From Acetivibrio sp964466645 (lineage in GTDB: Bacteria; Bacillota; Clostridia; Acetivibrionales; Acetivibrionaceae): a DNA stretch of 52,801 nucleotides. This document shows positions 23,501-31,487 of this stretch, piece after piece. The position numbers and the translations under genes are program-made. How positions within the stretch are numbered: position 1 is the stretch's first letter; every line of letters begins with the position of its first letter. The stretch spans positions 1-52,801 of the forward strand of contig CAYXPB010000003.1 in assembly GCA_964466645.1 (NCBI GenBank), read 5' to 3'. Below the pieces are notes generated by a model. The model saw only the letters and a program-made list of their open reading frames with translations, was not told the origin of the DNA and searched no databases.

Positions 23501-23530
23501 AAGAGATGCTCATATTTTGAGCATCTCTTT
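23501..23530. terminator. Hairpin between convergent genes
   Basis: Perfect 12-bp stem AAGAGATGCTCA (23501-23512) / TGAGCATCTCTT (23518-23529) with a 5-nt loop. T-tails are short on both strands (TTTAG, TTTAATT). It lies between the giant surface-protein gene and the convergent TPR gene, so it probably serves both. Confidence 0.7.
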
Positions 23531-23553
23531 AGTATGATATTGGTTTTAAAACA

Positions 23554-26094
23554 TTAATTGCCCTCAACAACCTTGTTGATAAGGTGATAAGGAAACGCTT
23601 TGTCGTAATTTAGTATTTTTGCAAGTGAGTTGAGTTCTTTTTTGTAATTGGGGTTTAATTTTCCTAGTGCTGCCATCACAATTTGTTTTACTTCAGGGTG
23701 AAGTACCATTGATTTCACTTCATCTAATACAAAACTTTTAGTTCCTGAAAAGTAGTCGGCTAGCAATCGATCGTCTTTATCCCCTGTTCTATATGCGTCA
23801 ATTGCTTGAGTGAGATATTTAGAGGCAGAATCAGGATTATCCTGTGCTAAATAAAGCAAGAGAAAGTATGAACCGTCAAAGCCATTATCTGTTGCAATTT
23901 GAGAGGCTTTGTCAAATTCTCCGCTAATAAGAGCACTTTCAAAAGAAAATTGAGGCTCCTCAAGACTTTGAATAGAAGCTGCATATGTAGCAACATCGTT
24001 AGTGCAATATGCAAGTACACCATTTAGATAAGTGCTCCATGTTTGTTTTAATTCTTCTTCATTAGCTTCAAATGTTGATAGATAATTGGAAATGGAGTTT
24101 TCTGCACTGTAAGAATCGTTTTTTGCCATATGTAACCGTATTTCTTCTGCTACCAAATCTCCATCATAGGGGCTGGATAGTTGTTGCGACTTAATATCCT
24201 TTAATAGCGAGTCATACTTTCCTTGTGCAAGCATGGCGTCTTTGAGTAACGAATTGAAGGAGTTCTGTTCGGGTAGTGCTTCTATAGCCTTTTGGATATA
24301 GATTGACGCTTGATCAAAGTTTCCGTCGGATAAATTTTTATAAGCCATTCCATAATAGCCGTAAGGGCAAGGATTACTGCCTTCGATTGATTTTATGAGC
24401 AAATTTTCTGAATCCTTTGTGTTCTCTGAAACTCTACTTAGTAGATAATACAATGAGTTATTGTCTTTTTCATTTTCGATATATGTAGTATATTCTCCTA
24501 CTAAATCATGGGATGGTTCATAGATTTCCATATAACTCTGATAAACCCTGTGCCAATTGACTATAACGGGTCTTTCATCTAATCTTACTTTTAAAAAGTC
24601 AATTGCGCTTTCTGTATCACAATAACTTAAATAAATATATAGGTTTGTTTCGTTATCAGGATCATAGTTTAGCTTTGCTTTTGTATAAGATAAAATATCT
24701 TCTGGATCAAGTTGGTTTAAAATATCCATTTGATACGAGGTTAATTCACTCTTATTCAATTGAATAAGTTGAGACTTGACTTTTTTGGTACCCTCTTCCA
24801 TCATAAGAGTTTCAGGAAACTCTTTAAAGAGATAATCAACACTATCTATTTTGTAAAAATGTTTTCCTGCATAGTAGTGGTAAGGAGGTACATAATTTGC
24901 AGTAGCTATCTCTTTAACTGTATATTGAGTTTCTTGCCAAAGAAATACAGCCACTTTATCTGGGTTAATAACCAGAATAGGCTTATTTATAGGACGTGTC
25001 CAAAATGGAGTGTTAATGTTGACGGTCAGGCTTTTTTCTTCGGAATTCAAACCTAAAATGTCTACTTTTATAGTGCCTTCAGCAAGCTTAACTGTTTTTC
25101 TGCTCATGGGCTGAAGGTCTATTTTGTCTCCGTTTACTTCAATGGAATAAGGTTCATCCAATCCGTTTACTAAGTACACTTCTCTTGACAAACCAAGCAA
25201 GAAAGCATTTATTGTGTAAATCATTAATCCCAGTACAAGCAGTGCGGGGAAAATGATTTTTGGAAGGATAAAAGCTAACTTTACCGGTCTTTTATTATTT
25301 AATTCTGTGGAAATCAAAGAACCCTTTACTCTGCGTGAATTATCATAATTACGCTGGGATATTTTACGGTATTTACGAAGAGTTTTATGATTTTTTTGCT
25401 CAGGAAAGGCACTCTCAAATTCTTCGATTACTTGTAAGGCAGATCTGTGATCTCCACTATACTGGTAGGATTCAATAAGCAATAAAATATAATAGAGTTT
25501 ATCGGCAATTCTTTCTTGAATTATATGACGAAGATAAGGTTTGGCTTTGTCAGGCTTTAGGTTTTTCATAAGAGCCTCTGCCAAGTTTTCTTCAACATTC
25601 CTGTCTTGATTTGTAGAAAGTGAGGCATTAAAAGCAGATTCAGCTTCGTCAAACTGATGTAAAAAAGAATGCACTAAGCCTAATTCGTTCATTATCTCTG
25701 CATTATTAGAACAATACATACTAATATCCCGAGATATTGAATTAAGTTTGTCAATATCCCTGAAATAGGCTATTGAATGAAGTAGTTCCGACGAAGCTTC
25801 ATAGTTATTTGGGTCTTGAAGCCAATTAGCGTGTTGAGAATCAATAGTTTCTTTCAGATGTTTTTTCCATTCTTTAAGGCTTAAAACGCGATGCATCTTG
25901 CAGCACGAACACTGGTCGACAACTCTTTTTTCACCTAAAGGAATAATGGGTATAAATACAAACACAAAAAAATTTGTGGTGTCATAAGAGTTTAGTTGAG
26001 CGCTTTTACCACAAAATTCACATGTACCCTGATGGGTATGTTCATTTTTTTTTCCATAATACCTGCTGCCAATACCGTTTAATGTGTAAGGCAA
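23554..26094 (-). CDS. Zinc-ribbon TPR membrane protein
   Basis: An 846-residue protein of unknown function. The N-terminus has two CxxC pairs, CEFCGK and CSCCK, separated by a hydrophobic stretch (NFFVFVFIPIIPLG), a zinc-ribbon-like arrangement. Residues about 90-240 are TPR-like helices. One transmembrane helix lies at about 277-300. The outer part has a small beta domain (about 305-370), then more TPR-like helical repeats to the end. The start is TTG (26094-26092); no in-frame ATG lies near. A G8 run 8 nt upstream stands in for the ribosome binding site. It is monocistronic. A scaffold or secretion-related role is only a guess. Confidence 0.7.
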   Translation of the reverse strand: MPYTLNGIGSRYYGKKNEHTHQGTCEFCGKSAQLNSYDTTNFFVFVFIPIIPLGEKRVVDQCSCCKMHRVLSLKEWKKHLKETIDSQHANWLQDPNNYEASSELLHSIAYFRDIDKLNSISRDISMYCSNNAEIMNELGLVHSFLHQFDEAESAFNASLSTNQDRNVEENLAEALMKNLKPDKAKPYLRHIIQERIADKLYYILLLIESYQYSGDHRSALQVIEEFESAFPEQKNHKTLRKYRKISQRNYDNSRRVKGSLISTELNNKRPVKLAFILPKIIFPALLVLGLMIYTINAFLLGLSREVYLVNGLDEPYSIEVNGDKIDLQPMSRKTVKLAEGTIKVDILGLNSEEKSLTVNINTPFWTRPINKPILVINPDKVAVFLWQETQYTVKEIATANYVPPYHYYAGKHFYKIDSVDYLFKEFPETLMMEEGTKKVKSQLIQLNKSELTSYQMDILNQLDPEDILSYTKAKLNYDPDNETNLYIYLSYCDTESAIDFLKVRLDERPVIVNWHRVYQSYMEIYEPSHDLVGEYTTYIENEKDNNSLYYLLSRVSENTKDSENLLIKSIEGSNPCPYGYYGMAYKNLSDGNFDQASIYIQKAIEALPEQNSFNSLLKDAMLAQGKYDSLLKDIKSQQLSSPYDGDLVAEEIRLHMAKNDSYSAENSISNYLSTFEANEEELKQTWSTYLNGVLAYCTNDVATYAASIQSLEEPQFSFESALISGEFDKASQIATDNGFDGSYFLLLYLAQDNPDSASKYLTQAIDAYRTGDKDDRLLADYFSGTKSFVLDEVKSMVLHPEVKQIVMAALGKLNPNYKKELNSLAKILNYDKAFPYHLINKVVEGN

Positions 26095-26102
26095 GTATTA
26101 CA

Positions 26103-26110
26103 CCCCCCCC
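26103..26110 (-). promoter_or_regulatory. G8 homopolymer at the ribosome binding site
   Basis: Eight consecutive C on the plus strand (G on the minus strand) lie 8 nt before the TTG start of the TPR gene and appear to act as its Shine-Dalgarno sequence. This is unusual in such AT-rich DNA. Confidence 0.45.
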
Positions 26111-26128
26111 AATACTTTTATTAATGTT

Positions 26129-26229
26129 AGGTGCTTCAAAAAAACATTAGTCAATATATATATAGTTCAGACCCAAAAAATCAGCTTTTTTGAAATACCC
26201 ATTGACCAGTTGTTTTCTAAAAATCACCT
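26129..26229. repeat. MITE-like element, short copy
   Basis: A 101-bp element with imperfect terminal inverted repeats: AGGTGCTTCAAAAAAACATTAGTCAAT on the left, and on the right the complement of AGGTGATTTTTAGAAAACAACTGGTCAATGGG. The ends match the copies at 29880-30055 and 44699-44853, but the internal palindrome of those copies is missing. It has no coding capacity. It lies in the 304-bp intergenic region between divergent genes. Confidence 0.7.
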
Positions 26230-26398
26230 AAATCTATTATACCATCACAAATATTGAGTGACAACAATTGACCAGTAAACAAGCTCGTTATAAATCTCTA
26301 TAATTCATTCTATTGAACTTTCTACTTAATAATGTTAAAATTTTAAGTATTACAAGCTTTTGTTTTAGGTCGAGTTTTTTATAAAGTGGAGGGTTATA

Positions 26399-27313
26399 AT
26401 GAGCATAAAATTTCATTTGCCTGATTTTGTTAGGCATTTCAAACTAAATATTTTAATGTATGAAGTAATGAAAATGAAGCCTGAATGGTTTTGGCCCAAT
26501 ATATCCATTGGTTCTGTTTATGGGACTTTCCCAACGTCATTATGGAATGGCGGACGGTCTTTAAGTGGGGCTATGGATCGTAAAGTCATGATGGAAATCA
26601 TGAGACAATTTAACGCTCGTGGTATTCCATGCCGTTATACCTTTAGTAATCCTCGTATAAAAGAAGAGCATATAAACGATGAATTTTGTAATTGGTGTTT
26701 AGAAATGGGGAACAATGGGCTGAACGAAGTTATTGTTGTTTCACCTGTTTTGGAAGCTTATATCAGAAAAAAATTTCCTAAATATAAAATTATTAGTTCT
26801 ACCTGCAAACAACTTGAAGATATCGATGGCTTAAAGGAAGAACTTGAAAAAGACTATAGCCTTGTCGTATTAGATTATAATTGGAACAATCGTTTTGAAG
26901 AATTATCTAAAATTCCTCATAAAGATCGCTGCGAACTCCTTATCAATGCCTGTTGTGTTCCAAACTGTGCACGTAGAAAAGAACATTATGATTATATTGG
27001 AAAATATCAAATTGCCCTTACCGAACACATGAAAACACCAAACAGCCCATTTAACCATAAGGAATTTGAATGTGATCAGATGCAGCTTGAATTTTATGAA
27101 ACCACTAAACATAAAACTCACATTAAGCCAATAGATATTTATGAAAAATATGTTCCTATGGGATATAACAATTTTAAGATTGAAGGTCGTACATCAGCTG
27201 ATATAAGCGTGCTGGAAAGTTATATATATTATATGGTCAAGCCTGAATATAAAGATACTGCACGTTTGTTCATACTTTTAAAGCTTACTTCTCAATATCG
27301 TTACTTCAATTAA
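26399..27313 (+). CDS. U32-like (peptidase U32 / UbiV-type) TIM-barrel protein
   Basis: A 304-residue cytosolic protein resembling the U32 superfamily, whose members include [4Fe-4S] enzymes such as UbiU/UbiV, RlhA and YrrN. Support: a Cys cluster NACCVPNCARRKEHY (about 185-200), a later Cys in EFECDQMQ, and the segment YEKYVPMGYNNFKIEGRT, which matches the family's GxxxxKIEGR signature. The N-terminal half (SLSGAMDR, CRYTFSNPRI) differs from classical peptidases. GGAGGG precedes the ATG. It is monocistronic. Substrate and reaction are unknown. Confidence 0.55.
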   Translation: MSIKFHLPDFVRHFKLNILMYEVMKMKPEWFWPNISIGSVYGTFPTSLWNGGRSLSGAMDRKVMMEIMRQFNARGIPCRYTFSNPRIKEEHINDEFCNWCLEMGNNGLNEVIVVSPVLEAYIRKKFPKYKIISSTCKQLEDIDGLKEELEKDYSLVVLDYNWNNRFEELSKIPHKDRCELLINACCVPNCARRKEHYDYIGKYQIALTEHMKTPNSPFNHKEFECDQMQLEFYETTKHKTHIKPIDIYEKYVPMGYNNFKIEGRTSADISVLESYIYYMVKPEYKDTARLFILLKLTSQYRYFN

Positions 27314-27390
27314 GTATTAGATTTGAACATTATACAATTTTCAGTCACTTTAACTTGCGATTTATTACATATTAAACCAATTTAAAAGTT

Positions 27391-27419
27391 TTGACACAGC
27401 ACAACATATATGGTATGAT
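27391..27419 (+). promoter_or_regulatory. Sigma-A promoter of the GreA-C-like gene
   Basis: A perfect TTGACA (27391-27396), a 17-bp spacer and TATGAT (27414-27419), about 94 bp before the start codon. This is one of the best promoter matches in the window. Confidence 0.75.
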
Positions 27420-27428
27420 ATTACATAT

Positions 27429-27475
27429 GGTGCTTTGCCTGCTGGGGCAAGGTACCATTCCTTTTTATTTTGAAA
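27429..27475 (+). promoter_or_regulatory. Leader hairpin with T-rich tail (possible attenuator)
   Basis: The GGTGCTTTGCC / GGCAAGGTACC inverted repeat begins about 10 nt after the predicted transcription start and is followed by ATTCCTTTTTATTTT. It could be an intrinsic terminator inside the 5' leader, or a stability hairpin. Confidence 0.45.
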
Positions 27476-27512
27476 AATACCATTTAATTACTTGTGAGAT
27501 GGAGGTAATTTC

Positions 27513-27956
27513 ATGCAAGAGAAACTTACACTTACAAAATTAGCATATGAAGACTTGCTTGCTCATTTAGTTGATTTTGAAGAAAGGAGAACTAATATTA
27601 TTAATTTGTACTTCCCCGAGTATAACAGGCAAAGGGAAGAGTTTGAAGAACTAATTAACGATTATATAAGTGCTTTAGATCATGTAGTAAAAAACGTATC
27701 GTTTTCTGACAAGGCGGGAAATGATTTTCCGTTTGTTTGTTTGAACAGTGTAGTTGAGATAGAAGATGTTGAAGAAATCGAGACCTTTAATTACAAACTA
27801 ATTGAACCTGAAGCTAACAATACAGGAATTGACTCTATTACTATTTTGTCTCCAATGGGGAAGGCTTTATTATGTAAGAAGAAGGGTGAAACCGTTTCGG
27901 TTAAAGCTCCCTCAGGAGTATATCGATATAGAGTAAAATCAATTAGACTTCAATAA
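27513..27956 (+). CDS. GreA/GreB C-terminal-domain protein
   Basis: A 147-residue protein whose C-terminal half (about 75-147) matches the FKBP-like domain of GreA/GreB/Rnk transcription factors: NSVVEIEDVEEIETFNYKL, ITILSPMGKALLCKKKGE and APSGVYRYRVKSI. The N-terminal 70 residues are helical and could form a shortened coiled coil, but they are unlike the 75-residue GreA hairpin and lack an obvious acidic tip. It would be expected to bind RNA polymerase near the secondary channel. GreA cleavage activity is doubtful. GGAGG precedes the ATG. Confidence 0.78.
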   Translation: MQEKLTLTKLAYEDLLAHLVDFEERRTNIINLYFPEYNRQREEFEELINDYISALDHVVKNVSFSDKAGNDFPFVCLNSVVEIEDVEEIETFNYKLIEPEANNTGIDSITILSPMGKALLCKKKGETVSVKAPSGVYRYRVKSIRLQ

Positions 27957-27994
27957 GCTCATATATGCAATTCTTCTTAAACGGTTTATTTATC

Positions 27995-28030
27995 AAAAAG
28001 TGGGAGGGCTAATTAACCCTCCCACTTTTT
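27995..28030. terminator. Bidirectional terminator
   Basis: Perfect 14-bp stem AAAAAGTGGGAGGG (27995-28008) / CCCTCCCACTTTTT (28017-28030). It serves the GreA-C-like gene on the plus strand and the convergent serA gene, whose stop codon overlaps its edge. Confidence 0.88.
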
Positions 28031-29192
28031 ATATTATTCTTACCATTCTAACTCCACTTATTGATTTTAATCCATTGACTACTTCTTCGGGCATTGGACC
28101 TTCAATATCAAAAATAGTATATCCAATTTTATTCTTATGACGGCTAAGCATATCGCCTATATTTATTTTATATGAAGCTATAAGAGAAGTTATTTGTCCA
28201 AACATATTCGGGACATTATCATGAGCTACAAGTACTCTTGTATCACCTGAACGAGCAAGTTCCGAATCGGGGAAGTTTACGGAATTTTTTATATGGCCTT
28301 TCTCAATAAAGTCACGAGTTTGAACAGCAGCCATTAAAGCACAATTTTCTTCCGATTCAGGAGTTGATGCCCCAAGATGAGGTATTGCAATGATATTTTC
28401 GTTTCCAAGCAATTCATCGGAGGGGAAATCTGTTACATAGTATGCTATGGTGCCATTTTCTATATACTCCAAAAGATCCTTGTTATTTATGAGTCCGCCC
28501 CTTGCAAAGTTTAGTAAACGTACATCCTTTTTCATTATGCTGAACATATCTTTATTAAGCATTCCTTTTGTACTATCCATAAAAGGCACATGAATAGTAA
28601 TATAATCGGAGGTTGAAACCAGTTCCTCAAGGCTTGAAGCTCTATGAACAGTGCTTGAAAGATCCCAGGCAGCAGAAATTGATATGTAAGGGTCATATCC
28701 GATAACATCCATTCCTAGAGAAAGAGCATCGTTTGCAACCATAACGCCAATAGCGCCTAAGCCTATAACGCCTAATCTTTTGCCTTTGATTTCAGGGCCC
28801 TCAAACTGTGATTTACCCTTTTCAACCATCTTTTCAACTTCACTGCCGTTGCCTTTTAAGGTTTGAGCCCATTGTATTCCCTTGAATACTTTTCTTGATG
28901 AAATAAGAAGAGAAGCAATGACAAGTTCTTTTACTGCATTTGCATTAGCTCCTGGTGTGTTAAATACAACGATTCCTTTTTCTGTACATCTGTCTATAGG
29001 AATATTGTTGACTCCTGCACCAGCTCTTGAGATTGCCTTTAGGTTGCTAGAAAACTCCATGTCCAACATATTAGCACTTCTAACAAGTATTGCATCAGCA
29101 TCAGTTACTTCTGTAGATACTTCATATTTTCCCTTTTCGAATACATCTAAACCTACAGATGAGATTTTATTGAGTGTTTGTACTTTAAACAA
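28029..29192 (-). CDS. serA: D-3-phosphoglycerate dehydrogenase
   Basis: Oxidises 3-phosphoglycerate to 3-phosphohydroxypyruvate, the first step of serine synthesis. Residues 1 to about 90 and 280-310 form the substrate-binding fold (RSANM, SRAGAGVNNIP with the substrate Arg). The NAD-binding Rossmann part carries GVIGLGAIG, with FARGGLINNKDLL, and the catalytic His lies in PHLGAST. The C-terminal about 75 residues are an ACT-like regulatory domain, giving the shorter 387-residue form. The start is TTG (29192-29190) with AGGAGG at 29201-29206, 8 nt away; no ATG alternative exists. It stands alone, without serC or serB. No T-box is visible upstream. Confidence 0.92.
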   Translation of the reverse strand: MFKVQTLNKISSVGLDVFEKGKYEVSTEVTDADAILVRSANMLDMEFSSNLKAISRAGAGVNNIPIDRCTEKGIVVFNTPGANANAVKELVIASLLISSRKVFKGIQWAQTLKGNGSEVEKMVEKGKSQFEGPEIKGKRLGVIGLGAIGVMVANDALSLGMDVIGYDPYISISAAWDLSSTVHRASSLEELVSTSDYITIHVPFMDSTKGMLNKDMFSIMKKDVRLLNFARGGLINNKDLLEYIENGTIAYYVTDFPSDELLGNENIIAIPHLGASTPESEENCALMAAVQTRDFIEKGHIKNSVNFPDSELARSGDTRVLVAHDNVPNMFGQITSLIASYKINIGDMLSRHKNKIGYTIFDIEGPMPEEVVNGLKSISGVRMVRII

Positions 29193-29587
29193 GATAAATT
29201 CCTCCTATTTACTATTTTGTAATTGTAAACTCTATGATTTATTCAAATCAATGTGGATAGTTTATTTTTTAACAAACTATTTTTCAAAAAATGCTTCCTC
29301 CAAAGTAACAATAAAACAGCTCTTAGCATATATAGCTAGTATTACTTTTGTGAAGCTTGAGCTACTATATTAAATTTTTAGATAAGCAAGCTTAGCTTTA
29401 AAGTATATTATACTACCAATCATCTTTGTACTTCAAGTGTTTGAGTATAAAAGAAAATATATTTTTGTTAAGGCAATTACCCAAAGCGTTTTAAGATTAA
29501 TACTAGCTATTAACAGGTTTTACAAAGTAAGAGAATGTTTTTAATCAAAACACAATAAAAGTTAATAAATAATTTACAATTTATTAA

Positions 29588-29615
29588 TTGACAAATTAAT
29601 AATATTTATTATAGA
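29588..29615 (+). promoter_or_regulatory. Probable promoter of the Mn-riboswitch transcript
   Basis: TTGACA at 29588-29593 and TATAGA at 29610-29615 with a 16-bp spacer, about 75 bp before the riboswitch. The region is so AT-rich that other -10 boxes are possible. Between the serA start (29192) and here I see no gene. Confidence 0.45.
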
Positions 29616-29689
29616 ATTAATATTGTTAATAGGTTATTTTTGTAAGGTTATTGTTTGTAGGAGTTAGATAATAAATGTTGGAAACGAAA

Positions 29690-29822
29690 TAAAACAGAGG
29701 GAGTAACGAGCTGTATATGATGCAGAAGACAAACCGTCAACACGGTAGATTTGTAGCCCGGGTAGTCTATAATTCGTGAGACTCTGCATCTTACCTTAGT
29801 GGTTTTGGTGTAGAGCTTTTGT
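29690..29822 (+). ncRNA. yybP-ykoY (manganese-sensing) riboswitch
   Basis: The sequence carries the class hallmarks in order: GGGAGTAACGAG near the 5' side, the segment CCGTCAACACGG, TTTGTAGCCCGGG, and the 3' signature CGTGAGACTCTGCATCTTACC. GATGCAGA (about 29720-29727) pairs perfectly with TCTGCATC, and AAAAC...GG at the 5' end can pair with CC...GTTTT at the 3' end to close P1. Riboswitches of this class bind Mn2+ and often precede P-type cation ATPases or TerC/MntP-type exporters. Here the next gene is a lone ATPase N-domain. I found no certain expression platform before the repeat element at 29867. Confidence 0.82.
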
Positions 29823-29866
29823 AATTTTTAAGCATAAAATTGACTGTATTATAGTATAATAATTTC

Positions 29867-30055
29867 GTGCTTTTTAATAAGGTGATTCCAAAAAAATAAC
29901 TGGTCAATCACCATTTCAAAAATTTTGATTTACATTTTTTGTGTAGCAAAATAATGTTCTTCTGTTTGGAAGCTTTTAAGCTTCCGAGATGGCATTTTTA
30001 ACTCAAATACTGTATACGTCATTTTTGAAATGGTCTTATTGATTTAAAAAAGCAC
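29867..30055. repeat. MITE-like palindromic element, long copy
   Basis: Outer inverted ends are GTGCTTTTT (29867-29875) / AAAAAGCAC (30047-30055). AGGTGATTCC at 29880 and ACTGGTCAAT follow, as in the other copies. An inner perfect 14-bp inverted repeat lies at 29910-29923 / 30021-30034. The central palindrome is GGAAGCTTTTAAGCTTCC. The internal segment TGATTTACATTTTTTG..GCAAAATAATGTTC is shared with the 44699-44853 copy. It sits between the riboswitch and the ATPase N-domain gene. Confidence 0.7.
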
Positions 30056-30073
30056 AAAAAAGGAGAAGTTTTT

Positions 30074-30709
30074 ATGAATCTTAGTTCAGGAGAGATAGCA
30101 TTGTTAAATAAAGATTCTATGGCAGGAGACACAAACAGTTCTTCAAAACTGGTTGTTGATGAAGTATACCTTGATGGGAAAATTATTAAAGCTGAATATG
30201 TCGATGAAGAAGAAAAAAGCTTTGGAATATTTATGCATTCACTTATACTTAGTAATTATGCTGAAGTCATAAAAATTAATAATAAAGAAGTTAATGTAAT
30301 AGGTGATGAATATGAAAAGGCAATTTTTCATTATGCCGCCTCAAAGGGGTTTGATAAAAAACTTATCGAATCTATAGCACCCAAAGTAAATGAGTTGACT
30401 TTTGAATACGATAACAACCTAAAAGTATCTACGCACTTAATTAATGAGAAATTGAGAATAGTTTCTAAAGGAACGCCGGAAGAACTGTTAAAAAGATGTT
30501 CGCATATACTGATGGATTCAAAGTTTGTGAAGGTTACACGTAAAATTTATAAAGAAGTAAACACTGTGTTAAAGGAAATGCTTGAAAGATGCGTAAGTGT
30601 CTATGCAATAGCATTGAAAGATGTATCAAGTATTTCAAAAGTGTTGTCTAAGGACAAATATATAAACCATATGACATTAGTCGGCTTGGTTGGAATGGTT
30701 CGAACGTAG
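30074..30709 (+). CDS. Stand-alone P-type ATPase nucleotide-binding (N) domain
   Basis: A 211-residue soluble protein equivalent to the N domain of a PMCA/SERCA-like cation ATPase. The start (SSGEIALLNKDSMAGD) aligns with the region just after the DKTGT phosphorylation loop, but the DKTGT itself is absent. VSKGTPEELLKRCSHIL corresponds to the KGAPE nucleotide-binding motif. The end, VGLVGMVRT, matches the LGxVGMxDPPR entry to the P domain. All transmembrane helices, the actuator domain and most of the P domain are missing, so it cannot transport by itself. The frame is intact and has GGAG 8 nt upstream of the ATG. It could be a surviving pseudogene fragment or a regulatory domain; the Mn riboswitch upstream fits the parent family. 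Confidence 0.75.
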   Translation: MNLSSGEIALLNKDSMAGDTNSSSKLVVDEVYLDGKIIKAEYVDEEEKSFGIFMHSLILSNYAEVIKINNKEVNVIGDEYEKAIFHYAASKGFDKKLIESIAPKVNELTFEYDNNLKVSTHLINEKLRIVSKGTPEELLKRCSHILMDSKFVKVTRKIYKEVNTVLKEMLERCVSVYAIALKDVSSISKVLSKDKYINHMTLVGLVGMVRT

Positions 30710-30803
30710 AAAACTAGCGTCCTAAAAAGAAGTTGTGTTAAGAAATATAAGAAGGGGAGTAAGGTTTTTAAAAATTCAAATTACCTAAGACGTATAAAAG
30801 CGT

Positions 30804-30840
30804 ATAAAAGCAAAGGGATCAGGTATCCCTAAGCTTTTAT
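30804..30840 (-). terminator. Terminator overlapping the hemolysin III stop codon
   Basis: ATAAAAGC (30804-30811) / GCTTTTAT (30833-30840) enclose GGGAT/ATCCC. The stop codon of the minus-strand gene lies in the right arm. A direct repeat CGTATAAAAG precedes it. The tail is CTTTTATACG. Confidence 0.6.
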
Positions 30841-31487
30841 TTATACATAAAGAAGCATATACCGATGAAGTGTGTCAGGGCACCTAAGAATACAAACAAG
30901 TGCCATACCATATGGTGGTATTTGAAGCCTTTGCGGGCATAAATTGCAGCACCGACAGAATAGAATACACCTCCTGTGAGTATAAGCCAGAAAAGCAGAG
31001 GGTTTGCTTTCTTGATAAGCAACGGCATGAAAATTATCAGCGACCAACCCATAATTAGGTATATCATCAGCGAAAACTTTGGCATTGAATTTTTGGAAAT
31101 GGACTTATAAAGTATTCCGAACAAGACCATTGCCCACTGGATGCAAAGTATAACAACCGCTTGCCACCCACCTATGACAGAAATAGCTATGGGGGTATAT
31201 GTACCGGCTATTGCTACATAAATAAATATATGATCAAATATACGCATAACTCTTTTGTGTTTTGTTTCATACTCCATTATGTGATAAAAAGTTGACATCA
31301 GAAACATTAGAAATATTGAAATACAAAATATAGTAACCCCTAGAACATCATATATAGAGTCGCCCTTAGTGTAAGCGACGATGGATACTACTGGAACGGA
31401 AAACAATACAAGTAGGGATGCAACACCATGGGTTACGGCGTTTGCCACTTCTTCCCCAAAAGTGAGTTTTAACGGTAGCTTTGACAA
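30837..31487 (-). CDS. Hemolysin III family (PAQR-like) membrane protein
   Basis: Integral membrane protein of the HlyIII/YqfA family with seven predicted helices. Signature segments are NAVTHGVASLL (helix 1 His), STFYHIMEY, FDHIFIYVAIAGTYTPI, and KYHHMVWHLFVFLGALTHFIG, whose His residues form the metal site in related PAQR proteins. Length is 216 residues from the TTG at 31487, which has AAGGAGG 8 nt upstream. A longer frame from 31538 adds residues without a ribosome binding site and is not preferred. The physiological role is unsettled in bacteria; membrane homeostasis is proposed for relatives. It is divergent from the MutS-like gene. Confidence 0.88.
   Translation of the reverse strand: MSKLPLKLTFGEEVANAVTHGVASLLVLFSVPVVSIVAYTKGDSIYDVLGVTIFCISIFLMFLMSTFYHIMEYETKHKRVMRIFDHIFIYVAIAGTYTPIAISVIGGWQAVVILCIQWAMVLFGILYKSISKNSMPKFSLMIYLIMGWSLIIFMPLLIKKANPLLFWLILTGGVFYSVGAAIYARKGFKYHHMVWHLFVFLGALTHFIGICFFMYK

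Noticed and set aside
28882..29373. Plus-strand ORF of 163 codons opposite serA
   Set aside because: It is antisense to a well-supported serA and lacks coding features or a ribosome binding site.
29193..29587. Possible T-box leader upstream of serA
   Set aside because: No specifier stem, T-box sequence or terminator is visible; the stretch is only AT-rich.
30074..30709. Annotation as a complete cation-transporting ATPase
   Set aside because: There are no membrane helices and no DKTGT phosphorylation motif in the frame or in flanking frames.
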